Of a stretch of 64,000 nt of DNA, positions 36,780 to 49,400 are shown piece after piece. Below the pieces are notes generated by a model. The model worked only from the letters and a program-made list of their open reading frames with translations, was not told where the DNA came from and searched no databases. Each line of letters starts with the position of its first letter. The stretch's first letter is position 1. Source of the stretch: Hygrophila difformis. Its lineage: Eukaryota > Streptophyta > Magnoliopsida > Lamiales > Acanthaceae. The translations under genes and the position numbers were made by a program. The stretch lies in contig JAOANR010000014.1 of NCBI GenBank assembly GCA_030278955.1, forward strand, positions 19,098,068-19,162,067, read 5' to 3'.

Positions 36780-37140
36780 TAACACTTTATAATTCCCCCC
36801 CCCCAAAGGGGGAAACAGTACTACTCTTTGGGGGAAAAAGTCAAATATTGACTAAGCTATTGACAAATGACTAGTAGCTTTCAAATATTCTCTTTTCATT
36901 AATTAACATGTTTAAATATTGATTATCTTTAAGTAAATAAAATTATTGATGGAACTTCTCTCAAATAATTTTAAAATGATAGTAATTGGAACCAAAAAAA
37001 AAAAACAAATGGTACAAAATAATAATCTTATAAAAATGAAAATAATTGCATGCTCAAAATTAGCATATGTTAACCAAACATTTTCCTATAATAATTAATT
37101 TTAGAGTATTATTAGTGGCTCAAAAACTCCTAATATGTAT

Positions 37141-37362
37141 TGGGCTGGGCTCGGTGCAGTAGGTCCTTAATTGGACTTCTTTTTTTAATAGCCCAATAAT
37201 TATTTCTAATCATATTCCAGGCTTGCTCCTGAGTCACCAAGGGCAATATAGTAATTTCGCTGAGGCATATGCAAATTCGCCAACGGCCACTCAATTCCAC
37301 AATCGATTCATCTTAGCAAGTAGCAACAACGCAGAGGAGCGCTGCCGCAGACGACAACGCCG
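37141..37362 (+). promoter_or_regulatory. Probable promoter and leader of the DUF3119-like gene
   Basis: TTGGGCTGGGCTCGG at 37140-37155 holds two TGGGCY (site II) motifs, and AGCCCAATAAT at 37189-37199 is a CCAAT/site-II-like element. Such motifs are frequent upstream of plant genes for organelle and housekeeping proteins. There is no clear TATA box. The leader is CA-rich up to the ATG at 37363. Confidence 0.5.
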
Positions 37363-39490
37363 ATGGAGAACACTCTCGTATGCGCTGCTTCTTCTCACTT
37401 CCTTCCTTCATTGTGTAAGCATTCTCAGACTGAATTCTTCGGCTGTAACATTGCAGTTTCGGATTTACAGTTCGTTTGGTCGATTACTTTATAGTTATTG
37501 TTCATCAGATTATGCTAAACCTTGCGCTTTTGGGAGGAATTTGCGAAGTTCTTTTACTGGAAAATTGCTGTACAAGACTTCAGTACTGGAAAGAAGCGTT
37601 CGGAATGTCTCGAGAAGCAGCGCAATTGTTTCTTCTGTGGTTCATATTTTCAACCTTTCTTGGCTATTTGATTGCAACTGATTGCTATGTTAGTGTCCTT
37701 TTTATTGAAGAGGTTTAATTTCTGGAGATGTCTTTAAGAAATTGGTATGGATGATGCATAAGAAACTTTATAATCCGTAGTATATTATAAATCCTCTATG
37801 TGTGTATATTCTGTTGGCTTGTTTTGGAAGTATCGGACTTCTTTGCTTAATTAGGGAGTTGTATTTCATATATTATCTTTTGAAAGTTTGAAGTTTTTGT
37901 ATCTTGAGGTCAAAAAATAGTTTTGATGATTTTCTTTCTTTATTAATAATCAACATGGTTTGCAGCTTGGGAGAAAAACTCAGAAAGAGACCATCATTCC
38001 TGACCCTGACTATCGTATCCCAATTGTGCTTCTTGGTGGGTGGCTGCAATGGATCCATTAGGTTTACTAGTTCTAGCCTTTTCATATCTAGGTTGTATTG
38101 CATGGCAATTTCCTGCATTGGCACCTTAGGGCTTAAACAAAGTATGTTACATAATTTCTGCACTGATAGAATACCCTCAGGGTGGCTGTACCGAAGTTTT
38201 CAACCTCTGATATTTGTCAGGAATGGCTGGTGGTTTTGTTTATGTGGATAATTTAGCAGCAGCAGTTCCCATTGGTCTTCTTGGGTTGCTCCTTTTAGTC
38301 CAGGTATCACAAATGGCATAAACTTTGTACCATATAATAACACATTTAAAGCTGTTTTGGAATGTTTTCAATAATGTTGATGATCTTTTCCAGAAAACAT
38401 CTTTGTTGTCTTGCACGAACATCTTGGTTAAATTCTGGTTTCTTCTTTTTCCTTTCAGACTACGAGAGTCAGATTCGTCTTTGATGAGGGAGCCTTGGTT
38501 TGTTTACTCTGCCCAAACATCTGCTTTCACAATCAGTAATAGTGCACGACTTCATAGATATGTTTTTTTGGTTATTATTGTTTTTTCGCTGCTGGAATCA
38601 CCATGAAATGTTGGTTCTGTTGGTCAATGGGCTTCAAAAGAATGAAAGATTATTATTCTTTCTGCAGAGTACATGTCTTAGAATCTACTTTCCTTTTAGG
38701 CAATTTATTGAGAGCATCATCATATAAATTTTTTCATTTAATCTTCATATCGTTTCTTTACATTGCCAATGATGAAGTGTATTTTGTGGCCTAATTGATT
38801 AGTGTAGCTTATGTTCATTTATGAACTCAAAATTGCAAATTGCAAAAGTAATGATATATGTAATACACGCACATAAAGGAAGTCGCCTTGTTATGATAGT
38901 CATTCTATCTATGTGTCATGTTTTTGGTTATATTCCACACTCTCTTCGTTGTGAATACTTGATAGAGAATTGTTTTATTCCACAGGAATTATAACTTTGT
39001 TTTACATTTTACTATTTTAGACATTATTTTCTTAATATCAATGATCAGCAAAGACATTATTGCAGGAGGTGAAAATTGGGGAAGAGCTTAAAGAGTCAGG
39101 TGAAAATGCTTTCGTTGGTGGAAAAAACCGCTGGAAGTAAGTAGAATCTCTTAAGCTTACCCACTTCTTGCATAAAGACAAGACTATTCAATGAGTACAT
39201 AAATTGGCAGATATTCAACCTTTGTTAACTGGGAGTTATGGTGGCCTACATTCCCAATCCTAGTTTATTTTAAGGAGACACAGACAAAACCTGAAGGGCA
39301 AATTCACTTTTTCCCTGTGATTTTTGTAAGTCTCTTGATATTTTAGAACGCACATTATTTGGCATTGATTTAAATACTAGACTGTCCACTAATCACTTGC
39401 GGTACTGTTTTGCAAATACAGAATGGGAAGCAACTTTATGATGTTATGTTGGAAAGATGTGGTCCTTCAAAAACTAGTGGACCCAAGTAG
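37363..39490 (+). CDS. Plastid-type two-TM protein, DUF3119-like
   Basis: Eight exons join in phase to 209 residues: 37363-37414, 37509-37639, 37966-38035, 38221-38303, 38459-38497, 39066-39136, 39211-39325, 39422-39490. All junctions are GT-AG. The N-terminus (MENTLVCAASSHFLPSL, then Ser/Arg-rich and acid-poor to about residue 60) looks like a chloroplast transit peptide. IPIVLLGMAGGFVYVDN and AAAVPIGLLGLLLLVQ are likely membrane helices. TTRVRFVFDEGALEVKIGEE, ENAFVGGKNRWKYSTFVNWE, FPILVYFKETQTKPEGQ and FFPVIFNGKQLYDVM form the conserved soluble part. I recognise this as the plant/cyanobacterial DUF3119 family from pattern memory; its biochemical role is unknown. The longer frame starting at 37223 is not the gene start, since it lacks an ATG and crosses intron 1. 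Donor 2 (GTG|GTTCAT) is weak and is the least certain junction. Confidence 0.88.
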
Positions 39491-40864
39491 ATGCAAGGCT
39501 TCAAGTAAAGGTAAAATTGAATCTGTGCCTCAGATGAAATAATAAATCATGACATGAAGTGTTACATTTTTTTCATAATCAGGATTTGCAACTTCTGTAG
39601 TTTAACTGATTTTGTTTGAAAGTATCATTGTGTTCCCAGCTAGGCCTACACGTAGATCGTTATGACTCCCAATAATCCAATCATAGCCTTTCCTTTCCCG
39701 ACGTACATGAAGTAGCTTGTCTGAGATTCCATGTGCCTGAATCCTTGTGCCACTACCTATTGAATTGAGCCAATATGTATAGATAAAGAAAAAGAACCTG
39801 AATTGATTTGTAACTCAAATTTTAAATAGATAAGATGTGATCCATACATCTCAGAGATAGATAGAGACGTAGAAATTTCTAAGTTAAAACTTAAAAATTC
39901 TAACTCTACTCTTTTTGTTGAAGGATTGCTTGTAAATATGAGGTTTTGTAGTTCTACTAAAACCATAATGGAGAAATTATACCATGGTAAAAAATATCTA
40001 AATAAAATAAAATCAAACCGAAAATCTAATTCTACTACAACTTTAAAATCATAAACATGAAAAAATGGATATCATAAATCCTAGAAATATTAAACGTAAA
40101 AATTTATGCAAAGAGATTAATGTTAAAATAGTCTATTTCTACAATGCACCGCTCTGTAATGGTCTATTTTGGTAATTGGTGTTTATAGTGGCCGAAAATA
40201 AAAAGAAATAAATCCTTATAGTGGTCTATTTTTATATTAATCTCTAATGCAAAAATTGATCAGATAACAGGAAAGTGTAATTATCCGTCAAATTTGGATT
40301 ATACTATATATACCAAATCGTTAAACTCTCTAACTCGCTTCTCTATGTAGAATGAATATAACATAATACTAGTTTTTTTTAAGTATATATTTTAATATAA
40401 ATATCAATAAAATACTAATAATTCAATCTTAATTACTGAACTTATGCATTCAAGGATGGTCTAATTTCTCCCTTAGCCTGATGAGTGACAAGCCAAGCAC
40501 AAAACTTCAATGTGCACATTTGGAATACAATTTCCATAATTTCTTTATCACTCGGTTGCAACCAATAACTATAGTTTAAATGACTATAGGAAATACTTTT
40601 TTTTTTTTTTAATAATTAACCAGGAACCAAATGTTCTCTTTGCCTTATAGCTGCATTCTTACCAAACATTCATCCGCTCTTTTATTTTTCCTTACTACTT
40701 TCTCTGTTTGAAGAATTAAACTATAATTATTTGTTACACTTAAATCGTCGAGAAATGATAGAAGTCATGTTCCAAACTTGTCAAAGCTTGCAGCTTGACT
40801 TGTTACTCATTACGCTGCGAGAGAAGTTTGAGCAGATTTGAATGTGTAAGTTAATAATTAGACA
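39491..40864. other. Intergenic DNA with an old MITE
   Basis: No gene seen. 40120-40250 is a decayed relative, in the opposite sense, of the MITE at 40865-41073: TGGTAATTGGTGTTTATAGTGG here is the complement of a block in that element. Confidence 0.5.
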
Positions 40865-41073
40865 TTAATATTAAAATAGGCCACTATAAGGGCTTAATTT
40901 TGATTTTAGATCACTACAAACACCAATTACCACATGACCTTATAGTGGCCTATATCTGCATTGTAGATTTTAGGTCACTACAAACACCAATTACCAAATG
41001 ACCTTATAGTGGCCTATATCTGTATTGTAAAAATCAAAACTAAGCCCTTGTAGTGACCTATTTTAATTATTAA
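40865..41073. mobile_element. 209-bp MITE with ~43-bp inverted repeats
   Basis: Ends TTAATATTAAAATAGGCCAC and GTGACCTATTTTAATTATTAA are inverted repeats continuing through AAGGGCTTAATTTTGATTTT. The middle is two tandem copies of a ~60-bp unit (TCACTACAAACACCAATTACC ... TTATAGTGGCCTATATCTG). Superfamily uncertain; no clear TSD beyond AT-rich ends. Confidence 0.8.
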
Positions 41074-41549
41074 GATTTGAATTATTAGCATTTTTAGACT
41101 ATTAAACTTTAAAATGTATACTTACAAAAATGAAAATTAATATTCACTCTAAAAATATAAACAAATTGGAGAGTTGCAATATTTGGCATGTATAAACTAT
41201 AACCAATATACCAAACTTTGATTGATCATTACAACAATTGAGATACCATTGGATCTCATTCATTTGGATAATATTGAAGAGTGTAACGAGGGGGTAACTG
41301 GCGAGATGTTAGAAAATAAAGTTGCAGAAGATGAGGACTTAACATGGGGAGTTATTTCTTAAGTTGCTAGTGAGCCTGTTTCCTACACTAAGCGTTGAAC
41401 AAGAAAAGTGATGCTAGATCTAGGAAGGGAAAAAGTGTTATTGTAGAAATGAATTAGGAAATTGAAGATGGAGATGCTGTGATAGTGTGACGAGAGTGAC
41501 AATGAAGAATTACCTAACAGATTCTGATTAAAGTTATCTAATTATGTTG
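41074..41549. other. Intergenic DNA with a decayed coding-like patch
   Basis: 41250-41520 reads on + like degraded acidic coding sequence (GEMLENKVAEDEDLTWGVI before a stop) with several stops. I cannot name the source. Confidence 0.3.
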
Positions 41550-41551
41550 TA

Positions 41552-41811
41552 CTCCCTCCTTCATTCAATAATATTAATATTGGCATAGTAAAGACTATTT
41601 ATTGAGTAACTTTGATTCACCTTTTTAACACAGTTACATAAGATAAAACATAGTCAAGTGAGATCTTGGTAGATTCGTCTCATCAAATAGTTTTAGAATA
41701 TTAAATTTTTATAGTTTTTTATTTTATAAAATTTGAGATATTACTCTTTAAAGATGTGTATTGGATTGCGTGAAAACATGGAATGTTAGAAAAAATTTAT
41801 GACAGAGGGAG
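41552..41811. mobile_element. Stowaway-like (Tc1/Mariner) MITE
   Basis: Ends CTCCCTCCTTC and ACAGAGGGAG, TA on both sides (41550-41551, 41812-41813). Shares GAGTAACTTTGATTCA, ATAGTCAAGTGAGATCTTG and TGTATTGGATTGCGTGAA with the copy in the NLR2 intron. Confidence 0.88.
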
Positions 41812-41813
41812 TA

Positions 41814-43060
41814 TTTTTGATGTTGTCCTGTGTGTGATAAGACTATATTTTGGTTAATCAAATATTTATCATTTATGTTAGGTTGTTCTACTTTTGAATG
41901 ATGTTTATGTGACTAATTTAGAATTTGTTTTAAGAATTTTTAATGGATTGGTTTGGGAGCCGAATCAGCTCCTGTTTAAGTGCTGAATGAGTGCTTGTAT
42001 GTGCTGAAAGAGTTGAAGGAGCGCTTTGTATGTGCTGAGAGGGTTTTTATACAGTCCAGACACCATTAAATACCCAAAACACACGTCTTTGACACTCAGC
42101 ACACACACCTCATCGAGTCACAGCACCGAATATCACCCATTCAACAGTCTATCTAAACCATTTTTAATGTGCTCCCTTCATCCCTCAATTATTATGTCAT
42201 TGACGTATTTGAGGAGTATCAACATGAATGGCTTGTTTCCAAATAAGGTAGTAACTATATTATAACTAACTCCAAAACCCACAACCATCAATAAATTTGA
42301 ACTTACAATCATCACATCAAATAAATAAATTAATTAAAATTTTAACAATCTACCATATCACATAAATTCCTAACTTAAAACTCCACCCACACTTTTTAAA
42401 CACTAATTTACCACATTCTAATTTCCGTAAGACAAGAATTGTGGGGCAGAGTGTAAAATTTTCAATATCGATCATCCCACTATAGTGTTTTCAGGAGGCA
42501 CCATAAGGTGTCAGGAGGAAACATGCAAGAGAGGAGGTTAAATGACCATCTTTAATATGGGGAAAATTCTGGTGTGGATTGTGCTTAGCTTACTGCCTAA
42601 ACCCTCAATCTCCAACTTTAGGGGTTTCATATCCTTTTGATATCTTATTCTTACCCTTTTGTTTTTCATGGTGTGCTACTGTGCTACTGTCAAAAGAAAA
42701 AACACTATGTCCCAGTTTCCAAGTTCTTCTAGTTGTTCTATCATATGAATGAAACTGCAACATATTAGATATTTTTATGTGAATTTCATGTTAATTGTTG
42801 TGAACCTGAAGTGGTCTACTGGATATTAACCAAAAAGGGATACTGTGTAGTATTAGTTCTCTTTACAATTGATGATGTCTATTGTTCAAAAATTTTGCTG
42901 CAGGGATAATCGACTCCACCTATATTATATGAATGTTGAGTTTGAGAAGGAAAAACGTGTATTAATAATGAATTGTTGTATCACATCTATGTTGAGCTGG
43001 GAGGTGTTGTAGCTGCGTGGGGAGGTTCTGTAAATGGATTAATTGATCAATCTGTATATA
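41814..43060. other. Intergenic DNA, no gene seen
   Basis: The frame at 42026-42265 has no family features. A TGCTGCAG acceptor-like site followed by a short open stretch near 42903-42960 may be a stray exon fragment. No transposon ends found. Confidence 0.35.
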
Positions 43061-43065
43061 TGATT

Positions 43066-43302
43066 AGGTATATAAAAGGACACATGAAGTACTTGTGCGC
43101 TCCCGTTAAACTCATCCTGATTTGTTGTTCAAGAAATTTCTTAAGCTGATTTGAAAAGATGTCCGAGCATACAAATCATCAATATAATCAATCGACAAGT
43201 TCTACGGATGCTAAAGAAAGGCCGTTTCGATGTGTCTCTATGTGTACTTTTGGTAAGTGCGTACTTTTGGTTGGTAAGTGGTTTCGGCTTTTATTTTTAT
43301 GA
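43066..43302 (+). other. Possible short expressed gene start (unrecognised)
   Basis: GGTATATAAAAGGA at about 43070 is a good TATA box, about 85 bases before an ATG at 43159. The frame reads MSEHTNHQYNQSTSSTDAKE and then a Cys-containing RCVSMCTF, with a GTAAGT donor-like site at 43253; unspliced it gives about 47 residues. TACTTTTGGT is duplicated around the donor. I recognise no family. It may be a small gene, the first exon of a lost gene, or chance. Confidence 0.25.
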
Positions 43303-43573
43303 AACAAATTTGAGGTAATTGGAGAGTTCGATGGCGATGCAGCAGAGTATTAAAAGCATAAGTATCCAAACCTTCATAATATTTTTTTGCATTTATCCCT
43401 TAAACGACGGAAAAATTAGTTTCTCTTTTTAGCCAATCATTCTTCTTTCAATTGGTAAATTAATCCTCCAAATTTTCTAATGTTGCAAATTTAGTCCTCA
43501 GTACTAATTAATGAACTAAGCACGTCTACATGGCTCCCTGTTAACATTTCCAGTCTCAATAATGCTTACACAT

Positions 43574-43971
43574 GGGTCTGTTCTGCACGCAGCTTTTGGG
43601 AGCTTTTGGTAGCTTTAGCTTTTATTTTAAAACAAAAGCCCTGTTCTGCATACTAGTTTTTAGGAGCTTATGGGAGCTTTTGGAAGCTTCTTTTTAGAAG
43701 CTACCTGTAGTAGCTTTAAAAAATAAGCTCCTAGCTTATGGTTGAGCAATTACAATTTTATCTCAATAACCAACTCACTACCCAATAGTCTACATAAATA
43801 TTTGTCCTTTTATGTCATTTCATACATTTTTTTACAGCTACAGTTAGTTGTACAGAACACTTAAATAAAACTGACAGCTACAGCTCTCACAGATCCCTAC
43901 AGCTTCAGCTCCCTACAGCTCTAGCTCGCAGCTACAGCTCATAGCTGCAGCTCTGCGTGCAGAACATACCC
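43574..43971. mobile_element. MITE with GGGTMTGTTCTGCACGCAG ends
   Basis: Left end GGGTCTGTTCTGCACGCAG and right end CTGCGTGCAGAACATACCC are inverted repeats. The interior is made of AGCT-rich repeats (AGCTTTTGGGAGCT, GCTACAGCTC) and carries a second internal GTTCTGCAT. No convincing TSD; possibly hAT-type. Confidence 0.75.
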
Positions 43972-44147
43972 ATGGTCCCACATATTCATTTACTTCATCT
44001 CTTTCTCCATTTCATGGTCAACAATTAACACCATATAATAAAAAATCTATTTATAGTATTAAAATTTATAATAATTTTTTACACACATTTAATTATTGTA
44101 ATCTTCCAACGTGTAATAGATATTTTCACTAATTAGCTTCAAAAAGT

Positions 44148-45388
44148 TTTTTTTTTTTTTTTATAAACAGTGACACTCATACTCATGTGTCGGCAAAGGT
44201 GTGTGGGAGCTCAAACCACACAAATTACAAAAGGGGATAAAGGGGAGCGATAGGTAGGGGTGGGCACGGTTCGAATAACCGGGATTTTTCAAGTATTTGC
44301 TCACCGAACCGAACCGTGCAAATACTCGAAAAATATTAACCGAAACTGAACCGAACATTTCGGTTAACCGCAAAAAATCACACATATTCGCGGGTTACTC
44401 GAATCGAACCGAACCGAGCTATTTTTCCCAAATCTTCCCAACTACAAAACCCTAAAACCAGGAAAAATCAAATTTGAAATCAGTTTGAACGAAAGACAGT
44501 GAACCATTGGAATTCATTAACAACAAACTCATTCCTTCATTTCTTAGAAGTAGAAAACAACAGCAAACCATCCAATACAATTTTCTTACAATATACAATT
44601 TTCTTAGAAGTAGAAAACAACATCAAGGGTTCAAGGCATCAACTCACGACATCTACCTTGCAAGGACGACCAGGGGTGTAGAGTAAGGAGGCGTCGCCGC
44701 TTCAGTCGGAGGAAGGTGCGAGGGAAAGGACGGAGCAAAATCGTGGGAGTCAGTGGGCGTCGCTGCGTCAGTCGGAGGAAGGTGCGAGGGGCGTCGGCGT
44801 TGGGCGAAGAACTGTGGAGATTGCCGCGGAGCAAGTTCTCTGACGCGAAGAGTGAAATCGATTTATTGTTTTCGCCGAAGAGAAGAAGAGTGAACAGATG
44901 GAGAAGAGAAGGAGCGGCGGCGATTTGGTTTTGATTTGGGGGCGTTAGGGATTGGGTTTGAAGGTTTGATTCTTTATTTTTGTTATTTATTATTTTATTT
45001 TATTAGATTGGTTGATGTGGCGGCACATGATTGACCAAATTTAAGGTGTCTTAACTTATCATAATTTGAATTTATAATATAAATATATATTTAATATTTA
45101 AATATTTAATAATAATATTATACGGTTCGGTTCGGTTAACCGGAGGGAAAAAATTTGAAAAACCGTAACCGAACCGAACCGAGCAAATACTTGTATTGAG
45201 ATATTTGTATTCGAACCGAACTCCCCGGTTAACCGAAAATTCGATTCGAATTCGATTCGAATCAGCGGTGCCACGGTTCGGTTCGAATTTTTTGCCCACC
45301 CCTAGCGATAGGGGCCGGGTGGGGATCGAACCCCCAACCTATGATCGGGAGAATGGGGACTTCACCGCTAAGGTAAGTCCCCATCCCC
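44148..45388 (-). mobile_element. tRNA-derived SINE, copy B, interrupted by a hAT element
   Basis: The SINE is the two parts 44148-44254 and 45313-45388. Together they match copy A. A perfect 16-bp TSD, ATTAGCTTCAAAAAGT, lies at 44132-44147 and 45389-45404. The interior is interrupted by a 1050-bp hAT element. Removing the insert and one 8-bp duplication gives about 183 bp, the same size as copy A. Confidence 0.93.
44255..45304. mobile_element. Non-autonomous hAT element nested in SINE copy B
   Basis: Ends TAGGGGTGGGCA and TGCCCACCCCTA, perfect 8-bp TSD GCGATAGG at 44247-44254 and 45305-45312. Both subterminal regions are rich in CGGTTCGGTTAACCGG-type palindromic motifs. The GC-rich centre (44640-44945) differs in composition and may be captured sequence; open frames across it have no recognised domain. 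Confidence 0.93.
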
Positions 45389-46442
45389 ATTAGCTTCAAA
45401 AAGTCTATAAATTAATAATTATGATTAATTAGTTAAGTGGATATAAATAATTACATTGTGTGGCTCCTAAAAAATAATAATAAAATAGTAATAATAATAA
45501 TAATAATAATGAAATTGTGTAGAGAATAAAATGAAGAAATTAGAGCCAACACTAATTGAGTAAAGTATCATATGGCCCATTTGATAAATAAGAGTATGAA
45601 TGATCAGCGCAAATGTATTTCTTTGCCCAAGCCCACTAAATGCCTCACCCTTTCCTGACCCGACCGATCCGGATCTAACTGAGACTATCTATAACAATGA
45701 CCATCCAACCATCCAACAATCTCATTATTTAATTAATTTATATCTCTTCCACATCATCAATATTCATTTCAAACCCAACCATTCCAAATTTACCTATTTT
45801 ATCAATAACCACTCAACCATCCAACCACAATATTATATATAATTACTTTAAATTTTTACAATTGTAAAATATATTGAAATATAAAAAAAATTAATTTATA
45901 AAAAATATAAAATATTGTATCTTATTTATAAAGAATAAAAAATTTAAAATTTATATATATTCTTTATTTATTTTTATTTTATATAAATTTTAAAATGAGT
46001 TAAATATATCAAAATTGATATACTTATGTATCTAATAAAAATATAACAAAAGTGGTATCTATTGGTAGAGAACGAAAAAGTATAAAATTTGATATATTTT
46101 AAAATTATATTTATTTATTTATATAGAAGATATAATAATTTTATTAGATAAATCTAAAAATATCACTTAACAAATGGGATGGTAACAAGTGTCACCATCC
46201 CATTGGCCCAGTCTAAGACCCCTTAGTCTCAATTTTAAAATGGTCGACCATTTAACCCAACCACACCAATTTTCCTTTTTTTAAAAAAAAATTAATGATG
46301 AGGTGGTGGTTGGGTTGGGGTTGAAAAGCTTATTTTTCTTTTTGGTGACAAGTGACGCCATAGACATCGGCAAAGAAGAAAACTACCAAAAACTACAGAA
46401 ATTAAAGGAGGAGGAAGGAGAAGCAGACCAAACTAACAAACA

Positions 46443-49400
46443 TCAAACTCTTAAGTACCAAACACCCGATAAATCATAAGTCAACAGCGAGCGACAGTCG
46501 TCCGGAGGATAAGCCCACGTTGTGAAGAACTCGTCCATCCTCGCACCACGCCTAGCAAGGCAATCCGCTACAGAGTTTTCTTCTCTCCAGATATGACTCC
46601 AAGAAAACCCAAGATGAGCCGCCATGATATCTGAGACACTCATCACTAGAGGAAATAGAGAATGAGCCGGCGATAATGACTTCTTTGAAAGCCGGATGGC
46701 TTCCATTGAATCAGAATAGCAAGTTGCATGCTCTACTCCCAACTCCTGAAGACATTTAAGTCCATTCAAGATCTCATGCAATTCCGCCACAAGATTCAAA
46801 GCATGCCTTACGTACCCGGAGAAACCAACAATCCAATGTCCATCGGCATTGTGAACAACTCCTCCGAAACCTACACGACCTGGATTCCCTAAGGAGCTAC
46901 CATCCACATGAAGAATTGTGCCCTGCGAACCAAGGGGATTCCAAGTGGTATAACAATCATGGACAATTCTAGGCACTTTAGCCGCTACCTTATCCCAAAG
47001 CCTCCCTAACACTTGTGACCGACGCACAACAGTATCAACATCAATGGACTCCCCTCTAAAGCAAAGACCATTTCGAGCACACCATAAGTACCACATCAGG
47101 CCCCAGTAGATCCCCTTCCAATTATGAGTCAGTTTAAAAAGGGCCATGTCTACAAGCTGAGCCAGATCGTCTTCCACCGAAGGAGAGAGCCCTCCAACTT
47201 TTTTCCAGTAGGACGCAGCAATGGAACAAAGAAAAAATAGATGCTGGATCAATTCCGCCTCCATGCCGCAACCGAGACATATCGCCGATGTAGCGAGGCG
47301 ACGATGATGCCGGAGGAGATTAGTAGGCAAGGCATCATGCACAACCAACCATAATAGAATCCTTACCTTCTCAGGGGCATCAACTTTCCAAACCCATGAT
47401 TTATATTTCTCCAGTTGAATCTCCCGGCATGCTATGAGCCACTCATACCCAGTTTTGACGGAATACTCGCCTGTGGAAGACCCCATCCAGCAGAATACAT
47501 CGCACACCATCGGGTGGGGAGTTAACGGGCCATGTAAAACCGCCTCTTGTTTTATATCTTCCGGGACCACGGTGTACAATTGATTCCAGCTCCAACGGCC
47601 ATTGATCCAAACATCCTGAACTTGGGCCTCAGTATCCGAATATGCACATAGGGAATACGTGGCGCAATAGGACCTCCACTAAGCCAATTGGAGTACCAAA
47701 GATTACAAGTACCAACTCCAACTCTGATACGAAATCCATGATGGAGGAAAGGTGACGCCTTGCAAACAGCTCAGTAAGCAGGAGAAAAGCCCGGCCGATT
47801 CAACATGCTCCCTGTGGGACGACCATATTTCGACGTCCACAGGGCCACCCACGGCTTAGGGGCCTGAAGAAGGTAGGCTGACAGCAGCTTGCCCAAAAAA
47901 GAGATATTAATATCCCTACACATGTGAAGCCCGACACCACCCCGATTTTTTGGAGTAGCCATCGTTCTCCATTTAACCAAAGGGATCCCATGGCCTTAGC
48001 TGTCCTTCCAGACGAAGCTCCTCACATGTCTGTTAATAGTATCACAAGTGGCCAAAAGAAGCCAAAACAGTTGCGAAACATAAGAGGAAAGGGCCGACAG
48101 TACGGAGCGGGCAAGTGTGATTCTTCCCGCCTTATTCAATAACTTCTGCTTCCAATTAGCAAGCTCAACATGCAATTTTTCAACCAAATACTCAAAGTGT
48201 TCCTTTCGAGCAAGGCCATGAAAAAGAGGATACCCTAAATAAGTGCCCAGACTGGAAGAGAAATTGACACTTAGGATTGAAGAGCTCCTGGACAAGATGA
48301 GGAGTAGCAGCTGATGAAGCAATAGCTTGGGATTTGGTGAGATTAATAAGTAGTCCCGCATGGGATGCAAACTCAGTCATCACCTCATCCAGATAACACG
48401 CACTATCCAATGAAGCCTTGGAAAACAACAAGAGATCATCGGCAAACATGAGATGTGAAAGCGGGGCAACTCCCCGACAAAGATTTACCGGCTGCCAACG
48501 TCCCATGCTGACCATTTCATCAATCGTTCGGGAAAGTTTCTCCATAAATATAATGAACAAATATGGGGAAAGTGGATCCCCTTGACGAAGCCCTCGAGCT
48601 GGAGTAATGGGCGGAAGAGATGCCCCATTCCAAAGAATCGAATACTTGGGGGCTCGCACGCAAAACATTATGATAGAAAGCAATCGAGGAGGAACACTCA
48701 TCTCATGTAAGCAAGTCTCGAAGAAGTCCCAACTGATGTTGTCATAAGCTTTCTCGAGATCCACTTTTAATAAAATATCCGCCGAGCGGCGATGGCGATT
48801 GTTGAAAGTTGTAATCGTCTCTTGCACCATGATGGCATTACTAGATGTCCCCAGACCTGGTAAGAAAACTGATTGAGTCGGCCCAATAAACGACTTCAGA
48901 AGCGGACGCAAACGATTCACAATCACTTTAGTAATAATTTTATAAGTAACATTGCACAGACTGATGGGCCGGTAATGTTTAACCTCCCTGGGAATCGACG
49001 TTTTAGGAAGGAGGCAAATAAAAGTATCCGATACAACTGTGTCGAATGAACCTGCTGACACTGCATCATGAACAAAAGTCAATAGGTCCACACCCGCTGA
49101 CTCCCAATACAATTTGGAAAATAATGCTGGGAAGCCATCCGGGCCCGGGGCCGCCAAACCCTTCATCTCCTTAACAACTGTATTCACTTCCTCCATATTA
49201 ACATCTGTATCTAAATTATCCACTCCAGGCATCGCCGGGAGAGATACCAGCAAACGAGGAGGATGGGTAGGGGGTCCAAGTGGCGGAAAACCCATCTAAA
49301 ATGATTAATGACGTGTTTGTATTACTGTCTCATTAGTTTCCCACTGCCCATCTATCTCAATGCCAAGGATTCGTCCATGTTGCCGTTGAATACGAGTCTT

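Noticed and set aside
37223..37681. 152-residue open frame as the start of the DUF3119-like gene
   Set aside because: It has no ATG start and crosses intron 1. The ATG at 37363 in another frame joins it in phase after splicing.
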